A program made the translations under genes and the position numbers. The notes under the pieces are model-generated. The model was given only the letters and a program-made list of their open reading frames with translations. It searched no databases and was not told the DNA's origin. DNA of 64,000 nt, taken from positions 55,418 through 119,417 of the forward strand of contig NZ_BARE01000018.1 in assembly GCF_000367345.1 (NCBI RefSeq), written 5' to 3'. The stretch is from Sphingobium xenophagum NBRC 107872. Lineage in GTDB: Bacteria; Pseudomonadota; Alphaproteobacteria; Sphingomonadales; Sphingomonadaceae. Below, piece by piece: positions 19,163 to 26,340 of this stretch; the first letter of the stretch is position 1, and every line of letters starts with the position of its first letter.

Positions 19163-19189
19163 AGAACGGCGCTAGCGGCAAGACCTTTA
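19163..19189 (-). promoter_or_regulatory. Sigma-28 (FliA) promoter for fliD-fliS
   Basis: On the minus strand CCTAAAG, then 15 bases from the TAAA, then GCCGTTCT. The spacing and both elements fit the sigma-28 consensus TAAA-N15-GCCGATAA. It lies 22 bases before the fliD ATG. Confidence 0.8.
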
Positions 19190-19220
19190 GGAATGATTTT
19201 CGCGAGACGTCCCGCGCGGA

Positions 19221-19682
19221 TTATCCGTTGGCGGACGCCAGCACCTGATCGACCGTGGCGCGGCTGATCGCGCCCTGGGCAGCCTTGGCATAGGCGGCCT
19301 GTTCCACCATGCGCCGGGCGATGACGGTGGCGTGTTCGACCGCTTCCTTGCTGGCGGGCGGCAACGGCACCAGAATGATCGGCACCGGCATCAGCGCCTG
19401 GATCGCGCCCGCAGCCGCTTCGACGCTGGGCGGGTTGGTCGCTGATCGCAGGTCGGCCAATATGTCGGCAATTTCGACATGAACCTTGGCATATTCGGCA
19501 ACGCTGGCGACATCCTCGTCAATCGAGGCAAGGTCGACCTGCGACGCGGCGCCACGCGCGCCGGGCGCTTCGCGACCCGCCCGGCCGAGCGACGCAGGCG
19601 GGACGGCCTGCACCGGGGACAGCGCGCGCGTTGCGGCCCTGTCTATCGGCGATACTTCGCTGCGTGAACCATAGTCGTTCAT
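19221..19682 (-). CDS. Unidentified protein encoded in the flaG position upstream of fliD
   Basis: 153 residues. I do not recognise a family. It has no signal peptide or membrane segment. The first 55 residues are polar and low in complexity (SPVQAVPPASLGRAGREAPG). The rest is probably helical, with AEYAKVHVEIADILADLRSA and EHATVIARRMVEQAAYAKAA around a hydrophobic PVPIILVPLPP. The gene has its own clear sigma-28 promoter and is followed by fliD. Many bacteria have flaG between flagellin and fliD, so a filament-related role is inferred from position and promoter only. Confidence 0.75.
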   Translation of the reverse strand: MNDYGSRSEVSPIDRAATRALSPVQAVPPASLGRAGREAPGARGAASQVDLASIDEDVASVAEYAKVHVEIADILADLRSATNPPSVEAAAGAIQALMPVPIILVPLPPASKEAVEHATVIARRMVEQAAYAKAAQGAISRATVDQVLASANG

Positions 19683-19714
19683 GACGCACCATCATAATGC
19701 GTCCCCGTGAAGAG

Positions 19715-19741
19715 ATTACGGATGAGTGCGGCTAAACTTTA
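19715..19741 (-). promoter_or_regulatory. Sigma-28 promoter for the 153-residue gene
   Basis: On the minus strand TAAAGTTT, then TCCGTAAT starting exactly 15 bases after TAAA. The -35 is a full match to the enterobacterial consensus TAAAGTTT. Its upstream edge overlaps the stop codon of the glycosyltransferase gene. Confidence 0.8.
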
Positions 19742-20884
19742 ATTCACCACGATGTTTTTTTGCTGGCCCGACAGATGGAGGGCGAGAAGGATGGGGATGA
19801 GGCCCGGCCCCGGCAGCCCGGCCATGCCAGCGACGATCTGAAGCAAGGGGAGGAAGAAGGCGAGCGATGGCCCGATTCGCCCCTCCCCCGCCGCCAGAGC
19901 CAGCACCGCCACGGCAGCCAGCGCCAGCGTGTCGTAGGAGAGCATGTAGGGCGTGGCCGAAACGGCGCAGGCAAGGAACAGGAGATTGGCACGCAGGTCG
20001 TCAGGCGCAGGGCGCTGCCGGAAACGCAGCCAGACCAGAATAGCGGCGAGCAGCGCCAGCACCGTCTGGAGCGCGCTCGCAGCCGAGACGGGCACGCCGA
20101 TGACGCGCAGGTTCATGAACAGGGTGGGCATGAACGGCCCGGCGAGATGATCGGGATCACTGAGCACCAGCGACTGGTTGGCGATGCCGGTGGCGATATA
20201 GATGTGCCAGATGTCGATGCCCCAGATCAGCGCGACGACGCCCGCCAGCGTGACGCTGGACAGGGTGGCGGCGGCAAAGGCGCGCCAGTTGCCGGTCGCG
20301 ATGAACAGCAAGGGGATCAGCAGGGCAAGCTGGGGCTTTACCAGCAGCAGGCCGACCAGCGCGCCAGCCAGCCAGGGGCGGCTTTCGCGCCAGCGCAGCA
20401 CGGCCAGCAGGATAGCGGCGGCCAGCAGCGCGAACTGGCCCGACATGAGGCCGATCAGCGCGGCAGGCGCGGCCAGAAGCAGCGCGATGATGCGCCAGTC
20501 GCGGGTCCATAGGCGCAGGGCGACAGTGAAGCCGACAATGCCGCACGCCGTCCACAGCGACAGGGCGGGAAGATAGGGAAGCAGGCCGAAAGGGGCAGCG
20601 ATCAGCAGGGCAACGGGGGGATAGGACCAGAGCTGACCGGGATAGCCCGCGCCGACCACGGGGCCGAGCGCGGCAAGATAGGTCGGCATGTCATAATAGC
20701 GGGCCGGGTCGGCCTGCCACGCGGCGCGGCCATACATCCAGATGTTGAGGAAATCGCGCCCGACGACCAGCGATGTGCCATCGCGCGGGATGGCTGGACC
20801 CAAGGACAGGGTCAGACAATAGGCCGGAACGAATATCAGCAGCGTAAGGCCCGCGCCGATCCATAGCAGGCGGAGCCTGTCCAT
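19739..20884 (-). CDS. GT87/DUF2029-type polytopic membrane glycosyltransferase
   Basis: 381 residues, about ten transmembrane helices. An acidic periplasmic loop motif GRDFLNIWMYGRAAW and a YPPVALLIAAPFG block followed by LLLVKPQLALLIPLL are typical of GT87 (DUF2029), the GT-C-fold enzymes that take sugars from polyprenyl-phosphate carriers. It starts seven bases after flhB, in the same direction, so it belongs to the fli operon. Substrate unknown. Its place suggests envelope or flagellar glycosylation, but periplasmic GT-C action would not suit cytoplasmic flagellin; see findings. Confidence 0.75.
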   Translation of the reverse strand: MDRLRLLWIGAGLTLLIFVPAYCLTLSLGPAIPRDGTSLVVGRDFLNIWMYGRAAWQADPARYYDMPTYLAALGPVVGAGYPGQLWSYPPVALLIAAPFGLLPYLPALSLWTACGIVGFTVALRLWTRDWRIIALLLAAPAALIGLMSGQFALLAAAILLAVLRWRESRPWLAGALVGLLLVKPQLALLIPLLFIATGNWRAFAAATLSSVTLAGVVALIWGIDIWHIYIATGIANQSLVLSDPDHLAGPFMPTLFMNLRVIGVPVSAASALQTVLALLAAILVWLRFRQRPAPDDLRANLLFLACAVSATPYMLSYDTLALAAVAVLALAAGEGRIGPSLAFFLPLLQIVAGMAGLPGPGLIPILLALHLSGQQKNIVVN

Positions 20885-20891
20885 GAAGGCG

Positions 20892-22028
20892 TTAATGCTT
20901 CTTGCCGTCGGCGTCGAAGCGCAGGTCTTCAGGAATCGTGATGAACGGCCGGTCCATCTCGCTCGCCATGCGGTTTTCGACCCGGAATACGAAGGCCAGC
21001 ACGGTCGCGACCGCCATGTAGAGGCCTTCATTGACGATCTGCCCGGTGCGCGAGGTGAAATAGATGGCGCGGGCGAGTTCGGGATATTGGAGGACGGTCA
21101 CGCCATTCTGGTCGGCCAATTCACGGATGGCTGCGGCGATCGCGTCGCTGCCGCGCGCGACCACGACCGGGGCGGCATCGACGCCTGGCTTGTAGCGCAG
21201 CGCGACGGCGAAATGGGTCGGGTTGGTGATGATGACGCTGGCTTCCGCCACGGCCTGCCGGGTGGAGCCATTGAGCGTTTCATATTGGCGGCGGCGGATC
21301 TGGCCCTTGAGTTCAGGCGAACCTTCGCTTTCCTTATGCTCATCCTTGATTTCCTGCTTGGACATGCCGAGCCGCTTGGCCCGCTGCATGATCTGCGCCG
21401 GCACGTCGATGCCCGCGATCAGGAACAGACCGCCCGCCATTACCAGGCAGGTCAGGATGAACATATTGCCAAGGTCGGCCATGGCGGGTGCGATGCCCTG
21501 CTTGCCAAGCCCGATGATCGCGGTCAGCCGGTCCCAGATCATCCACACGCCGATGCTGCCGAGCAGCCCGACCTTGGCGATGGACTTGAGCAGTTCGATA
21601 AGCCCCTGGGTGCCGAAGATTCGCTTGAGGCCAGCGCCGGGATTCAATTTCGACGCCTTGGGCGCGAAGGCGCCGGGGCGGAACCCAAGCGACCCCAGCA
21701 AGGCGGGCGCGGCGATGGCGGCGAGGAAGGTCGCCAGCATGACGCCAGCCACCGGCAGGGCGATGCCGGTCAGCAGGTCCAGCCCGCGTTCGGCGGGCGA
21801 AAAATCGACGATATCGTCCCGCCTGAAGCGCAGCGCCTGTGTCAGCATGTCCGACAAGGCGTCGATCATCGAGGGGCCGGTCACCGCCAGCCAGCCGATA
21901 CCTGCCATCACCACCAGCGCCGTGCCCAGTTCGCGCGACTGGAGAATGTCGCCCTTCTTGGCGGCGTCCTGCAATTTTTTGGGTGTCGGTTTTTCGGTCT
22001 TTTCGCCGCCGCCGGGACTGTCCGCCAT
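20892..22028 (-). CDS. flhB: Flagellar export switch protein FlhB
   Basis: 378 residues: four transmembrane helices, then the cytoplasmic domain with the autocleavage motif NPTH in VIITNPTHFAVALRYKPG. FlhB controls the switch from rod/hook to filament export together with FliK. The N-terminal GEKTEKPTPKKLQDAAKKGD is the classic FlhB/YscU start. Three bases after fliR. Confidence 0.96.
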   Translation of the reverse strand: MADSPGGGEKTEKPTPKKLQDAAKKGDILQSRELGTALVVMAGIGWLAVTGPSMIDALSDMLTQALRFRRDDIVDFSPAERGLDLLTGIALPVAGVMLATFLAAIAAPALLGSLGFRPGAFAPKASKLNPGAGLKRIFGTQGLIELLKSIAKVGLLGSIGVWMIWDRLTAIIGLGKQGIAPAMADLGNMFILTCLVMAGGLFLIAGIDVPAQIMQRAKRLGMSKQEIKDEHKESEGSPELKGQIRRRQYETLNGSTRQAVAEASVIITNPTHFAVALRYKPGVDAAPVVVARGSDAIAAAIRELADQNGVTVLQYPELARAIYFTSRTGQIVNEGLYMAVATVLAFVFRVENRMASEMDRPFITIPEDLRFDADGKKH

Positions 22029-22031
22029 GGT

Positions 22032-22814
22032 CTAGCGCCCTTCCGCGATCGACTGGGCATGATCCAGCCCTGCCTTGAGCGCGACCGTCAGCCCTTCGCC
22101 CATGATCGGCGCGGCAATCGCCAGCAGGACAAGGCCCGCCATCATCGCCATCGGCATGCCGACCGCGAACAGGTTGAGCGAGGGCGCGGCGCGCGCCAGC
22201 ATGCCCATGACGATCTGCACCAGCACCAGCGCGAAGCCAACCGGCAGCGCGACGGTGACGCCAGCGCCCAGCAACGCGCCGCCAAATTCGACCAGATGCC
22301 AGACCGCATCGTTGGACAGCATCGCCGCGCCGGGGGGCAGCGCCTGATAGCTTTTGACGACAAAGGCCGCGAGCAGCAGATGCCCGTCCATGCCAAGCAG
22401 CAGGAAGGTCGCCAGGATGGAGAGGAACTGCCCCACCACCTGCGTCCCCTGCCCTGACGACGGATCGACCATCGCCGCGAAATTGAGGCCCATGGCGTTG
22501 CCGATCGTTTCCCCCGCGACGAAAGCGGCGGCATAGCCGATCTGGACCGCAAACCCCATGGCGAGACCAGCCAGCACTTCGCCCGCGACCATCATCACGC
22601 CTTCAAAACTGGCGATGCCGTCGGGCGGCAGGACGATGGTGACGGTGTTGAGCGCAGCAAGGCCGAGCGCGAGGCTGAGGATCAGGCGCAGTTGCAGCGG
22701 CACGGCGGGCGCGCCGAATACCGGGGCCGCGATGAAGGCCGCGCCGGGGCGGATCATGGCGATCAGCCAGATCCACAACTGGGCCTCCACGCCTGCGAAG
22801 CCCGGTGCGATCAT
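22032..22814 (-). CDS. fliR: Flagellar export gate protein FliR
   Basis: 260 residues with six or so hydrophobic helices. FliR forms the inner-membrane export gate with FliP and FliQ. Recognisable parts are MIRPGAAFIAAPVFG, GEVLAGLAMGFAVQIGYAAA and NPAMGLNF-like GNAMGLNFAAMVDPSSGQ. The ATG at 22812-22814 overlaps the fliQ stop, giving ATGA. A longer frame upstream runs through fliQ and is an artefact. Confidence 0.94.
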   Translation of the reverse strand: MIAPGFAGVEAQLWIWLIAMIRPGAAFIAAPVFGAPAVPLQLRLILSLALGLAALNTVTIVLPPDGIASFEGVMMVAGEVLAGLAMGFAVQIGYAAAFVAGETIGNAMGLNFAAMVDPSSGQGTQVVGQFLSILATFLLLGMDGHLLLAAFVVKSYQALPPGAAMLSNDAVWHLVEFGGALLGAGVTVALPVGFALVLVQIVMGMLARAAPSLNLFAVGMPMAMMAGLVLLAIAAPIMGEGLTVALKAGLDHAQSIAEGR

Positions 22815-23083
22815 TGCAGCAGGTCCGGTATCCGCTCGAAAATCTCGCGGGTGAAATCGGCGATCAGCACCATGATCGAACCGCCGAACAAAGCGAGCAT
22901 ACCGCCGACGACGATGATCTTGGGAATGAAGCTCAACGTCTGTTCGTTGATCGAGGTCGCGGCCTGCACCATGCCGATCACCAGACCCGCGACCAGCGCG
23001 GGCAGCAGGATGGGGGCGGCGGCCAGCGCCGTGATCCAGAGCGCCTGCTGGGCAAGGCCCATGAAGAAATCGGCGTTTTCCAT
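22811..23083 (-). CDS. fliQ: Flagellar export gate protein FliQ
   Basis: 90 residues, two hydrophobic helices: MENADFFMGLAQQALWITA and GGMLALFGGSIMVLI, with QAATSINEQTLSFIPKI between, as in all FliQ. The start at 23081-23083 gives the family's normal length; an in-frame extension to 23137 runs into the palindromic repeat and is rejected. The 106-base gap to fliP is unusually large for this operon and is taken up by that repeat. Confidence 0.95.
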   Translation of the reverse strand: MENADFFMGLAQQALWITALAAAPILLPALVAGLVIGMVQAATSINEQTLSFIPKIIVVGGMLALFGGSIMVLIADFTREIFERIPDLLQ

Positions 23084-23101
23084 CAGCCGGGCAACCCAAC
23101 G

Positions 23102-23169
23102 CCGTTCGTTTCGAGCGAAGTCGAGAAACCTGCGCACAACCGTTTCTCGACTTCGCTCGAAACGAACGG
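23102..23169. repeat. Perfect 28-bp inverted repeat between fliP and fliQ (CGTTCG family), copy 2
   Basis: Arms 23102-23129 and 23142-23169 are exact reverse complements, beginning CCGTTCGTTTCGAGCGAAGT, with a 12-base loop. The ends CCGTTCG/CGAACGG and the inner CGAAGTCGA match copies 1 and 3. It lies inside an otherwise tightly packed operon. Confidence 0.9.
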
Positions 23170-23189
23170 AAGGGGAGTAAGCACGCCAA

Positions 23190-24089
23190 TCATGTCGCGA
23201 ACGACCCCGCCAAGCTGCCCATGGTCAGCGCCCAGCCATCGACCAGCACGAACAAGAGCAGCTTGAACGGCATGGAGATGATGGTTGGGGACAGCATCAT
23301 CATGCCCAGCGCCATCAGCGTGGAGGCGACGACAAGGTCGATGATGAGGAAGGGCAGAAAGATCATGAAGCCGATCTGGAAGGCGGTCTTGAGTTCGCTG
23401 GTGACGAAAGCGGGCAGCAGGATGGTGAAGGGGATGTCGGCGGACGTGCGGAAGGGCGGGGCTTCGGCCAGACCGGCGAACAGCTTGAGGTCGCTTTCGC
23501 GCGTCTGCTTGGCCATGAAACCGTGCAGCACCTTGCCCGACCGACCGACCGCTTCCTCTATGCTGATCTGCCCCTTGCCATAGGGGTCGAACGCCAGCTG
23601 GTTGATCTGGTCGATGGCGGGCCGCATCACGAACAGGGACAGGAACAGGGACAGGCCCAGCAGCACCTGGTTGGGCGGGGTCTGTTGCAGGCCCAGCGCC
23701 TGCCGCAGCAGCGACAGGACGATGATGATGCGGGTGAAGCTGGTCATCATGAGGATCAGCGACGGCAACACCGTCAGCAGGCTCATGAGGATCAGGATTT
23801 GCAGGCTGAGCGAGAGCGAGCGGCCATCGCCCGAAATCTGACCCATGGCGCGGCTCAATGCGCCGCCATTGTCGACCGGCGCAGCGGGTGCGGCCTGGGC
23901 GAAGGCGGGGGTGGAAAAGAGCAGGATCACAAGAAAGGCGGCCGTCAGCGCCAGCGCAATTCTGATCCCGTCATTCCGGCGCAGGCCGCAATCCGGGGTG
24001 GCATAAGCTGCGCGCCAACGCCCTGGACCCCGGCCTTCGCCGGGGTGACGATTGTCAGGTAGCAGGAGCAAGTCAGCGAACACGGACAT
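23190..24089 (-). CDS. fliP: Flagellar export gate protein FliP with an in-frame repeat near its start
   Basis: 299 residues from the ATG of [13 protein letters not shown], overlapping fliO by 17 bases. FliP forms the export gate core. Residues 45-70 make an ordinary FliP signal peptide ([20 protein letters not shown]), followed by the conserved [40 protein letters not shown] and TELK-like [17 protein letters not shown]. Between residues 14 and about 41 the frame runs through a palindromic repeat, giving [10 protein letters not shown] and RRNDG. There is no ATG, GTG or TTG in frame between this repeat and the signal peptide, so initiation upstream of the repeat seems needed. The signal peptide is therefore preceded by a 44-residue extension. 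Confidence 0.92.
   Translation of the reverse strand: MSVFADLLLLPDNRHPGEGRGPGRWRAAYATPDCGLRRNDGIRIALALTAAFLVILLFSTPAFAQAAPAAPVDNGGALSRAMGQISGDGRSLSLSLQILILMSLLTVLPSLILMMTSFTRIIIVLSLLRQALGLQQTPPNQVLLGLSLFLSLFVMRPAIDQINQLAFDPYGKGQISIEEAVGRSGKVLHGFMAKQTRESDLKLFAGLAEAPPFRTSADIPFTILLPAFVTSELKTAFQIGFMIFLPFLIIDLVVASTLMALGMMMLSPTIISMPFKLLLFVLVDGWALTMGSLAGSFAT
23968..24050. repeat. Palindromic repeat (HPGEGRGP type) read in frame inside fliP
   Basis: About 83 bases with outer arms CGTCATTCCGGC and GCCGGGGTGACG and an inner hairpin CCCCGGC-CTTC-GCCGGGG. This is the well-known proteobacterial REP-like element whose readthrough peptides are [10 protein letters not shown] / VIPAQAGI. A related bare hairpin is at 57410-57437. 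It starts exactly after codon 13 of fliP. Confidence 0.85.
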
Positions 24090-24339
24090 GATCGCCTTCC
24101 GCGATTTTTTCGATGCGGCCGCGGGTGACCGAGAGGAGGATTTTCTTGCCCTCAAACTCCACGACGGCAAGCTTGCCGAACGCCCCCATCGGCAGGGCTT
24201 CGAGCAGTTTGAGCGAACGGTCGCCCTGCGTGCCGATCATGCCCGGCTGATATTTGCGCCACAGCCACAGCGCGCCAAAAGCCATGCCGCCGACCAGCGG
24301 CAGGAGGATCAGCAATTTGACGAAATACCAGACCATCAT
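24073..24339 (-). CDS. fliO: Flagellar export assembly protein FliO
   Basis: 88 residues. One N-terminal transmembrane helix ([22 protein letters not shown]) and a short cytoplasmic domain with [28 protein letters not shown], the conserved FliO core. FliO helps FliP assemble. The stop overlaps the fliP start. Confidence 0.88.
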   Translation of the reverse strand: MMVWYFVKLLILLPLVGGMAFGALWLWRKYQPGMIGTQGDRSLKLLEALPMGAFGKLAVVEFEGKKILLSVTRGRIEKIAEGDHVRVR

Positions 24340-24421
24340 GAAGCCGCCCGCAGATTATGGTTAATGCCCTGCGTTCCGCAGTTTCGGCCGTCAAGGCAAG
24401 CGTAAAATCCGATGCGTGCGA

Positions 24422-24757
24422 TCAACCGCGCCGTTCGATCCCGGCCAGCCGGGTTTCGGTCGCGGCAATGTCGATGATGCGGATGCCATAACGGCCATTG
24501 ACCGTCACCACCTCACCCTTGGCGATCAGCGCGCCATTGACCATGATGTCGAGCAGATCGTCGGCCTGCCGATCCAGTTCGACAATCGAGCCTTCGGCCA
24601 GATCCATGACTTCGGCAAGGCGCAGCGAGGTGGAGCCGACCTCCACCGACATGCGCACGGGAATGTCGGCCAGCAGTTTGAACTGATGGTTATTGCTCAT
24701 CCGCCCGACCGGATCATCTCCACGCTCCATGCGGGGGGCTTCGCTCATGTCACTCAT
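24422..24757 (-). CDS. fliN: Flagellar C-ring protein FliN
   Basis: 111 residues. The SpoA domain is complete: LLADIPVRMSVEVGSTSLRL, LAEGSIVELDRQADDLLDI, NGALIAKGEVVTVNGRYGIRI. Part of the switch complex and of the export-cargo docking site with FliH. ATGA overlap with fliM. Confidence 0.94.
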   Translation of the reverse strand: MSDMSEAPRMERGDDPVGRMSNNHQFKLLADIPVRMSVEVGSTSLRLAEVMDLAEGSIVELDRQADDLLDIMVNGALIAKGEVVTVNGRYGIRIIDIAATETRLAGIERRG

Positions 24758-25638
24758 TGGTCGGGTCCTTGTACAATCTTTTCAATCTGGAAGGCGGCGC
24801 GGCCATCCTGTTCGCCGATGCTGCCGCGCGCGACGATGCGGTTACCCACGATCAGCGGCAGGCTGCGGCTGATGGTGACGGGAATGACGTCCCCGACCTT
24901 GAGCTGCATCAGTTCGGCGAGCGACAGGTTGGGACGGGCCAGCACGGTGCGGGCGGGAAGGCGGATGTCGCGCATGCGGCGGGCAATGCGCGCCTGCCAG
25001 ACGGGATCCTTCTGATCATCGTCGGCGGGTAATCTGGTGCCCATCAGCGGTTCGACGGCGCGCAGGGCGGCCAGCGGAAAGACGAGATCGACCGGCCAGA
25101 GCTGGTCGCGGGTGATGCCGATCATGAAGCGCTGGACGACCATCTGGTCGCCCGGCTGGGCGGAGGCAGCAAAACCGACGCCGGTTTCGCGCACGATCAG
25201 CGCCGGTTCCAGCGGCAGGATGTCGGACCATGTCTCGACCAGGCGGGAAAGGAGGGATTCAGACAGCCGGGCAATCAGCCGGTCTTCTGTCGGCGTGAAT
25301 TCGCCGCGCGGGGGCAAGGGACGATTGCCGATACCGCCATAGAAACAGTCAACCAGGGTGGAAATCATCGCTGCGTCCATGCGCAGCAGCACCTGCCCCT
25401 TGAGCGGGGCCACGCGGTAGATGGAAATGCTGGTAAAGGCCGGCACCTGGGCGGACCAGGCGGAAAAATCGAGCAGCTGCGCGTCCTGCGCCTCCACCTG
25501 CGGGCGCACGCCGCAGATCGGTTCCACCAGCGCACGGATGCGCCGGCCGAGCTTTTCGCCCAGCCGGTCCAGCCCCGACAGCATCATTGGTGCCTGCGAT
25601 TCCCCGCGCCCGAAGGCGTAGGTTTGAACGTCGTCCAT
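24754..25638 (-). CDS. fliM: Flagellar C-ring switch protein FliM, lacking the N-terminal CheY-binding peptide
   Basis: 294 residues. The middle domain (from ALVEPICGVRPQV, with FYGGIGNRPLPPRGEFTPTE and SLLSRLVETWSDI) and the C-terminal SpoA domain (LKVGDVIPVTISRSLPLIV, NRIVARGSIG) are clear. The start, MDDVQTYAFGRGESQ, has nothing like the LSQxEIDALL peptide that binds phospho-CheY in enteric FliM. No upstream in-frame sequence supplies it: the fliL gene ends 51 bases away. A hairpin (25644-25667) lies in that gap. Confidence 0.9.
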   Translation of the reverse strand: MDDVQTYAFGRGESQAPMMLSGLDRLGEKLGRRIRALVEPICGVRPQVEAQDAQLLDFSAWSAQVPAFTSISIYRVAPLKGQVLLRMDAAMISTLVDCFYGGIGNRPLPPRGEFTPTEDRLIARLSESLLSRLVETWSDILPLEPALIVRETGVGFAASAQPGDQMVVQRFMIGITRDQLWPVDLVFPLAALRAVEPLMGTRLPADDDQKDPVWQARIARRMRDIRLPARTVLARPNLSLAELMQLKVGDVIPVTISRSLPLIVGNRIVARGSIGEQDGRAAFQIEKIVQGPDQ

Positions 25639-25689
25639 CTTGGTCCCCTGCCCTTCGGGTCAGGGGATTTCCCGACCTTTCAGACAGGC

Positions 25690-26313
25690 CTATTGAATAA
25701 CGAAATTGGTAAAATAAACGTTATCAACCCCGCCATAACCCGTTTTTTGCTTCAATATATCGTTGATAATGCCCTTGATCTTGCCCTGGAGCGCCCGCTT
25801 GCCTTCGGGGGTGGACAGCATCTCCTCCGGCTGCTGCGCGAGCATCATGAGCACCTGGCTGCGGATCGCCATTTCGTGCGTCTTGATCGCGTCGATCACG
25901 CGCAGGTCGTAATAGGTCGATACCGCGACCGAAATCTGGGCGAAGGCGTCCGTATCGGACATGTTGGAGGTGAAGGGGGTCTGAAGCTGGAAATAGGTCG
26001 CCTGATAGGCGGCCGGGTTGGCAGGCGCGGGCAGGTCTATGCCCTTGCCATGCGCGCCATGGGCCGCCGCTGCGGCTTCACCATGCGGCGCGGCATGGGC
26101 CTTGGCGATTTCCTCGGCGCTTTCGCCGGCCAGCACCAGCACGGGCTTGTTGGGGTCTTCCTTGGGCCCTTCTTCCTTGGGGCTGAAGAAACCGGCGGCG
26201 TAAAGACCACCGGCCGCTCCGGCGCCGCCGACCACCATGGCGACGACGATCAGCAGGATCATTTTCATGCCCCCGCCCTTTTTCTTCTTCTTGGCCTTAG
26301 GATCGTCGCTCAT
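25690..26313 (-). CDS. fliL: Flagellar basal body-associated protein FliL
   Basis: 207 residues. Lysine-rich cytoplasmic start (KAKKKKKGGG), one transmembrane helix (MILLIVVAMVVGGAGAAGG), a His/Ala-rich linker and a periplasmic stomatin-like FliL domain ending GYGGVDNVYFTNFVIQ, with the RVIDAIKTHEMAIRSQVL segment. FliL encircles the stator units. In frame 27 bases after fliK. Confidence 0.92.
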   Translation of the reverse strand: MSDDPKAKKKKKGGGMKMILLIVVAMVVGGAGAAGGLYAAGFFSPKEEGPKEDPNKPVLVLAGESAEEIAKAHAAPHGEAAAAAHGAHGKGIDLPAPANPAAYQATYFQLQTPFTSNMSDTDAFAQISVAVSTYYDLRVIDAIKTHEMAIRSQVLMMLAQQPEEMLSTPEGKRALQGKIKGIINDILKQKTGYGGVDNVYFTNFVIQ

Positions 26314-26340
26314 CGTTCATATCCCCCAGGATAGCGCTGG

